Source of the DNA: Methanobrevibacter thaueri
GTDB taxonomy: Archaea > Methanobacteriota > Methanobacteria > Methanobacteriales > Methanobacteriaceae
DNA length: 60,156 nucleotides
Direction of reading: 5' to 3'
NCBI RefSeq assembly: GCF_015062905.1
Contig: NZ_SUTK01000005.1
Coordinates: forward strand, 1-60,156
This document shows, one piece after another, positions 32,001 through 40,077 of this stretch. Made by a program: the position numbers and the translations under genes. The notes under the pieces were generated by a model. It was not told the DNA's origin, ran no database searches, and saw only the letters and a list, made by a program, of their open reading frames with translations. The first letter of the stretch is position 1; the number at the start of each line of letters is the position of its first letter.

Positions 32001-32458
32001 AATTTTTCACGGTTGAATTCCAGTGATTTCAGTGAGATGCATGAAAGAAGTTCAAGCAGTTCATTGCGAGGAATATTCAACTCTTCGCAAATCATGTCAT
32101 CCCATTCCTTTTCCTTTCTAATCAGAAATTCCGCTGTTTCAATTCCTTTTTTGGTTAATGTGATTTTATATGCCCTTTTGTTTTCCTTATCGATTTCCCT
32201 AACAATGAGTCCCTTTTCCTCAAAGTCCTTGAATGCTCTTGAAACCCCGCTTCTGTCCATCAGGCATGCCTTTGCAATATCTGACTGGTTTGTGCCCATT
32301 TCATAATATAAAAATAGCAGCATGTAATACTGGCTGGGCAGGATGTCAGTTCCGCTTTTTATATGCTTGTTCATGTAGAAATCATGAGTCTTGATTAGGG
32401 TAATCAAGTGATTGGCAATAAATGGGGAATCCTTGATTATATCGTCGTATTCAATCAT
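31997..32458 (-). CDS. MarR-family transcriptional regulator
   Basis: The protein has 153 residues from the ATG at 32458. A longer upstream frame has hydrophobic, unlikely residues and covers the next gene. The winged helix is clear: NQSDIAKACLMDRSGVSRAFKDFEEKGLI, then wing EIDKENKRAYKITLTKKG. MarR dimers bind palindromes and respond to small molecules or oxidants. The inverted repeat CACTAA-N8-TTAGTG (32464-32483) covers its own promoter and is a likely operator. It is divergent from the Ig-like surface protein (62 bases apart), which may be its target. Confidence 0.85.
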   Translation of the reverse strand: MIEYDDIIKDSPFIANHLITLIKTHDFYMNKHIKSGTDILPSQYYMLLFLYYEMGTNQSDIAKACLMDRSGVSRAFKDFEEKGLIVREIDKENKRAYKITLTKKGIETAEFLIRKEKEWDDMICEELNIPRNELLELLSCISLKSLEFNREKF

Positions 32459-32463
32459 AAAAT

Positions 32464-32483
32464 CACTAATTAATATTTTAGTG
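32464..32483. promoter_or_regulatory. Probable MarR operator
   Basis: CACTAA and TTAGTG form an inverted repeat with an 8-base spacer. It starts 6 bases before the MarR ATG and lies inside the 61-base divergent promoter region shared with the 32520 gene. Control of both genes is possible. Confidence 0.5.
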
Positions 32484-32519
32484 TCAACGTTTAAATAGTA
32501 TTTGTAACAAGTTAATAAC

Positions 32520-33017
32520 ATGAAAAGAAAAATCATCATCATTTTGGCAATACTTGCGGTATGCATCCTGCTTGCAAGTCCAGTCGTTGCAAAGCAGAAG
32601 GTAAAGGTTAAGATTTCAACCGATGACTGCGTAATCAAGAACAAGGGTTATATCGTAATCAAATTGGTTGACAAGAACGGAAGGGAAATCAGATCCAACG
32701 GAATGATAAAATATACGATCACCGATGACAACGGCAATTATAAATGGGTCAGCAAGTCATACGGCAGCGGCATAAGGGTCAAATATGACGTGGGCCACTA
32801 CAACGTCAATGTGGTATTCAAGGGTGATTCCAAATATAAGGGGGCTGAAAAAACCAAGGACATTACTGTAACGAATGATTTTGATGCCTATACGTATTAT
32901 GACAACCACAACTGGGGTCTCAACCAGGAAGTCGATGACTATATCGGAGACAATTACTGGAATGAGGAAATCTATGATGATGTTGACGACCCCGAAAACG
33001 AGGCATGGAACATCTGA
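32520..33017 (+). CDS. Secreted single Ig-like-domain protein
   Basis: The protein has 165 residues. A signal peptide (MKRKIIIILAILAVCILLAS) ends near PVVAK. A beta-rich domain of the Big/adhesin-like type follows, ending in VGHYNVNVVFKGDSKYKGAE, a phrase typical of methanogen adhesin-like repeats. The last 45 residues are acidic and aromatic (DDVDDPENEAWNI) with no anchor. Most such domains come in long tandem arrays; here there is one copy, so it may be a soluble wall or pilus-associated protein. Confidence 0.7.
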   Translation: MKRKIIIILAILAVCILLASPVVAKQKVKVKISTDDCVIKNKGYIVIKLVDKNGREIRSNGMIKYTITDDNGNYKWVSKSYGSGIRVKYDVGHYNVNVVFKGDSKYKGAEKTKDITVTNDFDAYTYYDNHNWGLNQEVDDYIGDNYWNEEIYDDVDDPENEAWNI

Positions 33018-33060
33018 TGTTTGACGTCTGGTCATAATTCAATATTCCAATTTATTTTTT

Positions 33061-33114
33061 TTTGGCATGCTTAAATATTTAAATAATATGAATAACATAA
33101 TTTAGTTTACCTAA
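33061..33114. promoter_or_regulatory. Iron-box variants upstream of feoB
   Basis: TTTGGCATGCTTAAA (33061-33075) and TTTAGTTTACCTAA (33101-33114) are shortened or imperfect forms of the TTTAGG-N4-CCTAAA palindrome. They flank AATATTTAAATAAT (33074-33087), which can serve as the TATA region. The position before a ferrous iron transporter supports iron control. Confidence 0.45.
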
Positions 33115-33171
33115 TTTTTTTTTAAACGGCAAAATTTGATGCCATTATTGTATTGAAAAGGAGAATGATTG

Positions 33172-35190
33172 ATGAAAAAATTGATTGTAGGATTGGCTGG
33201 AAACCCCAATGTGGGCAAAACTACCGTATTTAATCAATTGACCGGTATGCACCAGCATGTTGGTAACTGGCCCGGAAAGACCGTTGAAAGGGCGGAAGGA
33301 TTTTTCAATCATGGCGATTATGAGTATCAAATTGTTGATTTGCCGGGAAATTATGCTTTAAGTGCTCATTCCATTGAAGAAATCGTTTCAAGGGATTTCA
33401 TTGTGGATGACGACTCTGATGTCATTGTCAATGTGGTTGATGCGGCCAATATCGAGCGAAACCTCTATCTGACAGTTCAGATGATGGAATTGGGCGCCAA
33501 CATGATTATGGCGCTGAACATGAATGATTTCGCCAAAAGAAGGGAACATTATATCAACATCGACTTGATGAGCGAGCTATTGGGTTTTCCAATCATTGAT
33601 ATCAATGCAAAAAACAAGGAGGGTATTGAAGAGCTGCTGGTCACTATTGAAAAGCAGGCTGCAAATCCCATCAACACCAGTGAGAAATTGGCTTACGGCG
33701 CAGAGCTTAATGAACATCTCAAAGACCTTCAGGGTCTGATTGAACAGGATAAGGACTTACTGGATGTTCCATCCATCTGGACAGCAATAAAACTCTTGGA
33801 AAAGGATTCCATTGTAATTCAGAAAGTCCAGCAATCTCCATTGAACTCCAAAATCATGATTGAAGTTGATAAGGTGAGCAAACACCTTTATGACATTTAT
33901 AAAGAAAGTTCTGAAGAGGTCATTGCAAATGCAAGATATGCATTCATTGACGGTTTGATTGCCGAGGCTGTCGATAAGCCGGAAGTGGAAAAGCCGTCCA
34001 TTTCAGACAAGATTGACAGTGTTTTGACCCATAGGGTTCTTGCAATTCCTATTTTTCTTGTAATAATGTGGGTGATGTTCCAGATTGTTTTCACCCTCGG
34101 ATCTCCTATGCAGGCATTCATTGATGCGGTGTTCACCGAATGGGGAAAAATTGCCGCTGCATCAATACCTAACCCATATCTGGCATCATTTGTTCAAAAA
34201 GGACTGTTTTGTGGAGTAGGTGGTGTTTTAACATTCCTGCCGATCATCTTCCTGATGTTTTTATGTTTAAGTTTTCTGGAGGATTGCGGATACCTTGCAA
34301 GAGCGGCATTTACCTTGGATTTGGTGATGCATAAGCTTGTGGGACTTCATGGAAAGGCATTCATTCCAATGATTCTGGGATTCGGTTGTGGGGTTCCCGC
34401 TGTAATGGCAACCCGGACTATGGAGCATGAATCCGACAGGATACTTGCAATGATGCTCATCCCGTTCATGTCATGCACTGCAAGATTGCCGATTTATGCG
34501 ATTTTCACAGCCGCATTTTTCCCTGACCATGCGGGAACCATGCTGTTGGTGATGTATCTGTTGGGTATTGGTGTGGCGCTTATAGTTGCGACAGTGCTTA
34601 AAAGGACATTGTTCAAAGGAATGTCCGCACCATTTGTTATGGAACTTCCGACATACAAGCTGCCTTCCGTAAAAGGTATCCTGATTCATACCTGGGAAAA
34701 GGTGAAAGGATTTATCAAAAAGGCGGCAACAATTATTCTGGCGGCCGTAATAATCATTTGGGTGTTAAGCGTTTTCCCATTGGGTGTGCCTTACGGATCA
34801 CAGCAAAGTCTTTTGGGAATGTTCGGTTCTGCAGTTGCACCGGTTTTTGCACCTCTCGGTTTTGGAACATGGCAGGCAGCGGTTGCAATCATTGCAGGAT
34901 TGCTTGCTAAAGAGGCCATTGTAGGTACATTGGGAACATTGGGCGGCCTTGAGGAAGACGATGAAGAGGGCATAACAAGTTTGGTTCATGAGACATTCAC
35001 TCCTCTCTCAGCATTCACATTCATGGCATTTTCACTTCTTTACATACCATGTATTGCAGTGCTTGGTGTAATCAAACAGGAAACCAACAGTTATAAATGG
35101 CCGGTTTTAATGACAGCAATCACACTGGTTACTGCTTATATTGTAACTTTCATGATATTCAATGTAGGAGTATTGCTCGGCTTTGGATGA
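33172..35190 (+). CDS. feoB: Ferrous iron transport protein B
   Basis: This is a 672-residue protein with the FeoB plan. The N-terminal G domain has GLAGNPNVGKTT, VDLPGNYAL and a NMND-type specificity loop. A helical insertion follows, then about eight to ten membrane helices with two Gate motifs and conserved CGVGGVLTF and GCGVPAVMATR cysteines. It imports Fe2+ across the cytoplasmic membrane. The ATG at 33172 follows AAGGAGAATGATTG; a TTG immediately before it is less likely. feoA follows after about 130 bases with its own TATA box, so it may be transcribed separately. Confidence 0.95.
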   Translation: MKKLIVGLAGNPNVGKTTVFNQLTGMHQHVGNWPGKTVERAEGFFNHGDYEYQIVDLPGNYALSAHSIEEIVSRDFIVDDDSDVIVNVVDAANIERNLYLTVQMMELGANMIMALNMNDFAKRREHYINIDLMSELLGFPIIDINAKNKEGIEELLVTIEKQAANPINTSEKLAYGAELNEHLKDLQGLIEQDKDLLDVPSIWTAIKLLEKDSIVIQKVQQSPLNSKIMIEVDKVSKHLYDIYKESSEEVIANARYAFIDGLIAEAVDKPEVEKPSISDKIDSVLTHRVLAIPIFLVIMWVMFQIVFTLGSPMQAFIDAVFTEWGKIAAASIPNPYLASFVQKGLFCGVGGVLTFLPIIFLMFLCLSFLEDCGYLARAAFTLDLVMHKLVGLHGKAFIPMILGFGCGVPAVMATRTMEHESDRILAMMLIPFMSCTARLPIYAIFTAAFFPDHAGTMLLVMYLLGIGVALIVATVLKRTLFKGMSAPFVMELPTYKLPSVKGILIHTWEKVKGFIKKAATIILAAVIIIWVLSVFPLGVPYGSQQSLLGMFGSAVAPVFAPLGFGTWQAAVAIIAGLLAKEAIVGTLGTLGGLEEDDEEGITSLVHETFTPLSAFTFMAFSLLYIPCIAVLGVIKQETNSYKWPVLMTAITLVTAYIVTFMIFNVGVLLGFG

Positions 35191-35286
35191 ATGATAATCC
35201 CTATACTCTTTTTTTAAAATTTTTAGTCATAACTAAATATTTATATATTGCTTGTTACATAACAATAATTAAGAAATTTTTATTTA

Positions 35287-35305
35287 CCTAAAAATTATTT
35301 TTAGG
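35287..35305. promoter_or_regulatory. Iron-box-like inverted repeat upstream of feoA
   Basis: CCTAAAAATTATTTTTAGG is a perfect 8-base inverted repeat around TTA. The half-sites are the same CCTAAA/TTTAGG as in the other boxes but in outward order. It lies 13 bases before the feoA ATG and after a TATA box (ATATTTATATATTG, about 35237-35250), so a protein bound here would block the start of transcription. Confidence 0.5.
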
Positions 35306-35317
35306 ATAAGTGATATT

Positions 35318-35548
35318 ATGGTTAAAACCTTAAAAGACGTAAAGCCGGGTGAAACAGTAACTATTGTTAAATACCATCATTCCGGTGATGTTGAGTTAAG
35401 AAGACACCTGTTGGGTATGGGTTTTGTTAAGGGAACTAAAGTCCATGTAAAGAAAGTGGCCCCTTTTGGCGATCCAATTGAAATGAGCATCAGAGGATGT
35501 GAGGTCTGTCTTCGAAAAGAGGAAGCGGAAAAAATTGAAGTGATATAG
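35318..35548 (+). CDS. feoA: Ferrous iron transport protein A
   Basis: This is a 76-residue SH3-like protein with HLLGMGFVKGTKVHVKKVAPFGDPIEMSIRGCEVCLRKEEAEKI, which spans almost the whole FeoA fold. FeoA assists FeoB at the membrane. It lies downstream of feoB and is followed by a small cysteine-rich protein. The strong promoter and operator in the 127-base gap suggest it can also be expressed by itself. Confidence 0.92.
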   Translation: MVKTLKDVKPGETVTIVKYHHSGDVELRRHLLGMGFVKGTKVHVKKVAPFGDPIEMSIRGCEVCLRKEEAEKIEVI

Positions 35549-35593
35549 CTTTAGTTTTTCATTTATATAACTATTTTTGATGCGGTGTTTATT

Positions 35594-35794
35594 GTGAAAT
35601 GTCGTATGTGCGGTTTTGAGTTTGATGAGACAAAATTGGAAAATCGTGGTTGCGTAAGCTGCGGAAAGCACGACAACTGCAATCAGGTTCACTGTCCCAA
35701 CTGCGGATTCGGCAATCACCCTGAATTTGAAGAGGAATTCGAGTTCATTGCAAAACTTAAGGATAAACTTAGAAATAGGATAAACGGGCACTGA
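35594..35794 (+). CDS. Small double zinc-ribbon protein linked to feoAB
   Basis: The protein has 66 residues from GTG 35594, with GGTG seven bases upstream. It has four cysteine pairs: CRMC, CVSC, CNQVHC and CPNC, with conserved FGNHPEFE after. The first pair with FEFDE is like a zinc ribbon or rubredoxin knuckle. Its place directly after feoA suggests a regulator or accessory of iron transport, analogous in position to FeoC, though the sequence is different. It could bind iron or zinc. The function is unknown. Confidence 0.6.
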   Translation: MKCRMCGFEFDETKLENRGCVSCGKHDNCNQVHCPNCGFGNHPEFEEEFEFIAKLKDKLRNRINGH

Positions 35795-36643
35795 TTAGCT
35801 GTTTTTAGCATTCAATATTTCTTCAACGGTTTCATCAATGCTGATTTTTTCGGTATCGACATCCAGTCCGTTTGCCTTTAGCTTGTAGAGTATTTCAGTT
35901 GTCACCGGTGCCTTCAGATGAGCTTTTTTTAGCAGTTCCTTATCGGAGAAGATTTGGTGCTTGTCGCCTTCAGCTATGATTTCCCCGTCATACAGGACGA
36001 ATATCTTGTCTGCAAAGTGATTGACCATCTCTATGTCGTGTGATGAGATTACTATGCTCATTCCTTCATCGTTAAGGTTGTTCAGGATATTCAATACCTT
36101 GTCGACACCTTCTGGGTCAAGGCCTGCAGTGGGCTCGTCAAGAATCATTATGTCCGGCCTCATGGCTATGATTCCGGCAATGGCCACCCTCTTTTGCTGT
36201 CCCCCGCTTAAGTGGTGAGGGGTCTTTTCTTCAAAGCCTGCCATTCCCACCATCTCCAGAGCTTCCTTGATTCTTCTTTCGACCTCATCATAATCGAGGC
36301 CCAAATTCATCGGTCCGAAGGCAACATCCTCCTTGACGGTTGGAGCAAAGAGCTGGTCGTTCGGATCCTGAAATACGATTCCTACCTTTTGCCTTACCTT
36401 AAGCAGCTCTTCACGTTCGAATATGATTTGTTTACCTTCAATCTCAACGTGTCCGGAGGTAGGTTCGCTTAAGCCATTGAAATGAGAAAATAATGTTGAT
36501 TTACCCGCACCGTTAGGCCCCATGATAGCTATCTTTTCTCCCTTTTTGATTTTGATATTGACATTTTTTAAAGCCTGAGTGCCGTCGTGGTATGTATAAG
36601 ATAAATTTTTTGTCTCTAAATGAATTTGTTCCATTTCTCTCAC
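35795..36643 (-). CDS. cbiO: ECF nickel/cobalt transporter ATPase (CbiO/NikO)
   Basis: The 282-residue ABC ATPase has Walker A GPNGAGKST, Q-loop VFQDPNDQLF, signature HLSGGQQKR and Walker B DIMILDEPTAGLDP. The Q-loop form QDPNDQLF and the C-terminal helical tail are typical of CbiO-type ECF ATPases. It energises uptake of Ni2+ or Co2+ by CbiMNQ. It is the last gene of the operon and its start directly abuts the cbiQ stop. The metal is not set by this subunit; context with Hmd and the shared promoter element favours nickel. Confidence 0.92.
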   Translation of the reverse strand: MREMEQIHLETKNLSYTYHDGTQALKNVNIKIKKGEKIAIMGPNGAGKSTLFSHFNGLSEPTSGHVEIEGKQIIFEREELLKVRQKVGIVFQDPNDQLFAPTVKEDVAFGPMNLGLDYDEVERRIKEALEMVGMAGFEEKTPHHLSGGQQKRVAIAGIIAMRPDIMILDEPTAGLDPEGVDKVLNILNNLNDEGMSIVISSHDIEMVNHFADKIFVLYDGEIIAEGDKHQIFSDKELLKKAHLKAPVTTEILYKLKANGLDVDTEKISIDETVEEILNAKNS

Positions 36644-37474
36644 CTAATTGATTCCTAACTTTTGACCGAAGTAACCCAATTGCCCAGCATACCGGAACAT
36701 TATGATTTCCAGCACAACGACAATCAGTATAATTGTAAATAGATATAAGTAATCGCTTCTTTCGGGGGATTTTTTCTCGTCAAACATTTCTGACGCGTCG
36801 GAAAATCCTCTGCTCACCATACTTTTATGAACCCTTTCTCCCTGTTCATATGCCTTTAAAAACATCATTCCGATGGTGTATCCGACCTGTTTCACCCTCC
36901 ATTTGTATGGGGTGTTGCTGCTGTGTATGTTGAAGTTTCTTGACTTTTGGCTTTTCCTGATTGCCGCAAGCTCGTCAACGAAGAGGAAAAGGAATCTTAC
37001 CATGATGGACAATATCATTGCCAGGTCCCTTGGCATTTTCAGCTTTCTAAAGGAGCTTGCCATTTCCTGCAATGGTGTTGTTGATGAATAGATTATGATT
37101 GCTGTCAGGGACACGATTAATCGGACTGACAGAAGGATTGCCCAATTGAGTCCTGCATCGGTTACATGCAGCCATGAATAACTCCAGATGATGTTTCCAG
37201 GCTGTATGAACGGCTGAAAAATTATGATCGCTCCACCAAACGGCAACAGCATTAATAATCGTTTAAATGAATCAACATATGACAACTTAGCTATTTTCAG
37301 GACTATCAAAAGAAATATTTCAAGGATTATTGGTATGAAGATTTCCTGGGAGATAACGCAGACTACAATGATGAAAATTGTGGAGATTAGTTTAATCCTT
37401 CCCTCCAGATTATGTATTGGGCTATCCTGGGAAGCCAAATCGTCAAACCGCATTATCTGTGTTATGTCTACCAT
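36644..37474 (-). CDS. cbiQ: ECF transporter transmembrane protein CbiQ/NikQ
   Basis: The protein has 276 residues with five to six helices and the cytoplasmic coupling signature PLQEMASSFRKLKMPRDLA plus YEQGERVHKSMVSRGF. Both are T-unit contacts with the ATPase. It forms the scaffold that joins CbiM to CbiO. A hairpin sits in the 118-base gap before it, between nikN and cbiQ, so its expression may be lower than cbiM. Confidence 0.92.
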   Translation of the reverse strand: MVDITQIMRFDDLASQDSPIHNLEGRIKLISTIFIIVVCVISQEIFIPIILEIFLLIVLKIAKLSYVDSFKRLLMLLPFGGAIIIFQPFIQPGNIIWSYSWLHVTDAGLNWAILLSVRLIVSLTAIIIYSSTTPLQEMASSFRKLKMPRDLAMILSIMVRFLFLFVDELAAIRKSQKSRNFNIHSSNTPYKWRVKQVGYTIGMMFLKAYEQGERVHKSMVSRGFSDASEMFDEKKSPERSDYLYLFTIILIVVVLEIIMFRYAGQLGYFGQKLGIN

Positions 37475-37559
37475 ATTGATTCACTAATATAATATTAAAA
37501 ACTCGTAATATATTATTATTTGCTTATGTGCATTTTATTAAATTTCAATTACTTTTAAA

Positions 37560-37595
37560 AAAAAGAAAAAAATAGAAATTAAAGGTTAATTTCTA
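37560..37595 (-). terminator. Hairpin after nikN
   Basis: TAGAAATTAA (37573-37582) pairs with TTAATTTCTA (37586-37595), ten perfect pairs around AGG. On the minus strand it includes the nikN stop and runs into an A/T block rich in U. It may cause partial termination between nikN and cbiQO. The rest of the gap holds nothing else recognisable. Confidence 0.5.
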
Positions 37596-37892
37596 CTTTT
37601 TAACTACGTATGCAACTCCTAATCCTAATAGAAGAGTTACAACTACCCCTATAACCAGTGCTACAATCTGTAATACTTGGTTGTCAGGACTGCTTGCAAA
37701 CGCATAATCAGGGAATGGTGCATCTGGGATTCCTTTTATTTCCTCGACTGAGAAGTCTTCAGCAAGTCCGGAATCTTCTGCAGATTTTTCCAATCCGTCT
37801 GGGTCACCAGATGCGATGTATGGTGAAAGAACACATATGATGACACAAATTACGATTGCAACTCCAATTAAAGCCATGTCTTTTTTTTCCAT
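37593..37892 (-). CDS. nikN: PDGLE-domain protein, CbiN/NikN-type accessory subunit
   Basis: The protein has 99 residues from ATG 37892. GAAGGAGATG supports this start; a frame-extending ATG at 37919 would overlap cbiM. Two membrane helices enclose an extracellular segment with SGDPDGLEKSAED, the PDGLE signature. PDGLE proteins replace CbiN in nickel-type ECF systems and help CbiM load the metal. The gene follows the cbiM stop by one base. This domain slightly favours nickel over cobalt. Confidence 0.85.
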   Translation of the reverse strand: MEKKDMALIGVAIVICVIICVLSPYIASGDPDGLEKSAEDSGLAEDFSVEEIKGIPDAPFPDYAFASSPDNQVLQIVALVIGVVVTLLLGLGVAYVVKK

Positions 37893-37893
37893 T

Positions 37894-38526
37894 TTATGCA
37901 TCTCCTTCATTCCATGCAAGTAGATCTGGTCTGAATTTGTCTAATGCTACAAGAACTATTACAGTTAATACAGCTTCGATTATTCCAATAAAGAAGTGGT
38001 ATAGTACCATTGATGGAATACCTACGTTTGCTGGGAAAGTTCCTGCGATTGCCATTTCGATAGCACAGGCCAAAGCTGCGATTACGGTTGCTAACCATGC
38101 TCCAACTCCAGCTGCTGCGTATTTTCCAATCATTCCGTTTAATCCTTTGAAGGTATATAATCCAACAAAACCTCCAACGATTGCCATGTTCAGTACATTT
38201 GCCCCTAAAGCAGTAATTCCTCCGTCTCCAAATATCAGTGCTTGGATGAGAAGTACCACTGTAAATACAAGTACTGCAGCTTCAGGTGCTAAAAATACGA
38301 TAGCCACTAAAGCTCCTCCAACCATGTGTCCACTAGTACCGAATGGAATTGGCATGTTCATGGACATGATTGCAAAAATACCTGCTGCGAGAACTGCTAA
38401 AAGAGGTATACGTTTTTCATCTAAGTTGGATTTTGCCCATTTCACGGAGAAGTATAATGCGACAATCAGAATCACATAGTATACTATACACTGTGCAATA
38501 GGTATAAATCCGTCAGGTATATGCAA
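37894..38526 (-). CDS. cbiM: ECF nickel/cobalt transporter substrate-binding protein CbiM/NikM
   Basis: The protein has 210 residues and starts MHIPDGFIP. The N-terminal amine and His2 are the known metal ligands of CbiM/NikM, so the TTG start at 38526 is well fixed; GGAGGA lies 8 bases upstream. Seven helices follow, with conserved MNMPIPFGTSGHMVGG and a C-terminal short tail. It binds Ni2+ or Co2+ outside the cell. It heads the operon with nikN, cbiQ and cbiO. Two GTATTAC-type control regions lie upstream. Confidence 0.93.
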   Translation of the reverse strand: MHIPDGFIPIAQCIVYYVILIVALYFSVKWAKSNLDEKRIPLLAVLAAGIFAIMSMNMPIPFGTSGHMVGGALVAIVFLAPEAAVLVFTVVLLIQALIFGDGGITALGANVLNMAIVGGFVGLYTFKGLNGMIGKYAAAGVGAWLATVIAALACAIEMAIAGTFPANVGIPSMVLYHFFIGIIEAVLTVIVLVALDKFRPDLLAWNEGDA

Positions 38527-38546
38527 ATTTATTCCTCCATTTTTTT

Positions 38547-38590
38547 AAAGTAATACTTTTTTACTTTTCATTTATAAAATAAGTATTACT
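38547..38590 (-). promoter_or_regulatory. Proximal promoter/operator of the cbiM operon
   Basis: On the minus strand AGTAATACTT (38590-38581) precedes a TATA-like ATTTTATAAATG, and AAGTATTACTTT (38558-38547) follows it. The two half-sites face each other across the TATA box. This is the same design as at the flp-like operon and RNA 2. A further AAAAAGTATTAT lies at 38591-38602 of the plus strand. Confidence 0.55.
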
Positions 38591-38709
38591 AAAAAGTATT
38601 ATATTTACTTCATTTGAGTAATATCAAGTTAATTGGGAGTTTTATTAAGTATAATGGTTAATAAAACAGTATCTATTCTTGACATTTAATATTTTAAGCC
38701 GATTTTTAT

Positions 38710-38745
38710 ATATAAATGTTATTAAAGTAATACAAATTAGTATTA
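38710..38745 (-). promoter_or_regulatory. Distal promoter/operator of the cbiM operon
   Basis: Read on the minus strand, 38733 to 38710 is GTATTACTTTAATAACATTT plus ATAT. It differs from the 14.2- and 18-kb promoters by one base in 24 and includes the TATA box. GTAATAC (38727-38733) and AGTATTA (38739-38745) form an inverted repeat. RNA would begin near 38685, giving a leader of about 160 bases before cbiM. Between the two promoters (38591-38709) there is no gene. Confidence 0.6.
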
Positions 38746-38784
38746 TTTTAGCTTTTTTGTAATACTTGATGCCATAAAATGAGC

Positions 38785-40074
38785 TTAATTTCTTGTATTT
38801 TTGATGTCAATCAAATAGATGAAAACGGCTATTACAAAGTATATTAAAACCTGTATGTCCAGAATTCCGGTTTCAATACCTAAAATTGTGTATGTTAAAA
38901 TCAGGGAGTAAATCCCAATATAGAAATAGTTTTTGGTCTTCTGCATTATCTTGAATCCGATGCCCAGAATGAAACCTAAAAGCAGCATCCCAATCAGTAC
39001 TCCGACCTTTCCGAAGTCAACCACCATCTGGCCGATTAAAGTTGGTGTGACGGTCACTTCGGTTCTCCATGCGATAAGCTTTCCAACCATCATCCTCGGT
39101 CCTAAATCGCTTCCGGGAATTGAACTTACCAGCATATGGCCATGGGTAAGGCCGAAATTGCCTCCAAGGAAATCAAGCAGGTTCAATACATGTAATGTAA
39201 AGTCTGCCCTTGACTGCAGGGAGTACAGCGGACTGGTTGATGATGTTATTGTCATCTCCCCAAGTGATCGAAAATAGCCAATTCCAATGATTGCACCTAT
39301 ACCAATAACTGCACCGATAACAACTTCCCAAAGTGAAACGATATTTCCATAGAAACCTATGATAATTATGATGAGAAATGCTGCAAGTAGTGGTGTCCTA
39401 TAACCTAAAAGCAATAAAAATGCACAGTCAATAAATAGCAAAAACAGAAATCTGAATCTCGCCTGTGAACGTGTAATTTTTTTGTCCTGAAAGTCCTTAA
39501 GATATGCGCTTGCAATCAGGCAGGTTCCTGGTATGATTAAAAATACAGGCATAGTGAGAATAGGCTTTAGCAGATATCTGATTGACGGCTTTAAAAGTGG
39601 AATTCCGCCAACGGAAGCAATGCTTACGAAGAAAAATACGATGCTTATTAATATTAGGCAAAAGCCAATTGAATAAATGTCCCTTCTTTCGAATTCAACA
39701 ATATTCTTTAAATTGTTATTCAGGAAATGTCGTGGAAGTATTGCAGATCCGATAAAGAATCCTGCAAATGCGAGAATCAATGTGATGACCAGGCTGTCTG
39801 AAGGCTTGCTCATTGACAAAAGCAGGAATAATGCGAATAAGAAGAGCACGATTAATGGATTGAATATATGATTTTTCAGGATTTCATTTTTATTCAGGAA
39901 ATTTAAGAAGTTTTCACTGGGATAGAACCTTTTGAAATAGCTGTTGACCCACTGATTTTCAATAAAACCTAATATGGTAAAAATAAAAGTAAATAAAAAA
40001 GATTTGTGAAACTCGTCACTGATCTTATTTATCACGGAAGTTAAAGTGGAGTAAATCACGCTCATGGTCCACAC
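38785..40074 (-). CDS. Polytopic membrane protein, oligosaccharide repeat unit polymerase-like
   Basis: This is a 429-residue protein with about twelve hydrophobic segments. One large extracellular loop (RSLGEMTITSSTSPLYSLQSRADFTLHVLNLLDFLGGNFGL is in it) holds the conserved arginines and a histidine seen in Wzy-type polymerases. Such enzymes join oligosaccharide repeat units on a lipid carrier outside the membrane. The similarity is in topology and loop character, so the name is tentative. It follows the 40078 gene by 3 bases and may act with it in envelope glycan synthesis. Confidence 0.55.
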   Translation of the reverse strand: MWTMSVIYSTLTSVINKISDEFHKSFLFTFIFTILGFIENQWVNSYFKRFYPSENFLNFLNKNEILKNHIFNPLIVLFLFALFLLLSMSKPSDSLVITLILAFAGFFIGSAILPRHFLNNNLKNIVEFERRDIYSIGFCLILISIVFFFVSIASVGGIPLLKPSIRYLLKPILTMPVFLIIPGTCLIASAYLKDFQDKKITRSQARFRFLFLLFIDCAFLLLLGYRTPLLAAFLIIIIIGFYGNIVSLWEVVIGAVIGIGAIIGIGYFRSLGEMTITSSTSPLYSLQSRADFTLHVLNLLDFLGGNFGLTHGHMLVSSIPGSDLGPRMMVGKLIAWRTEVTVTPTLIGQMVVDFGKVGVLIGMLLLGFILGIGFKIMQKTKNYFYIGIYSLILTYTILGIETGILDIQVLIYFVIAVFIYLIDIKNTRN

Positions 40075-40077
40075 GAC

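Noticed and set aside
32459..32644. N-terminal extension of the MarR frame
   Set aside because: It would overlap the divergent signal-peptide protein and has no ribosome site. MarR proteins start near MIEYDD.
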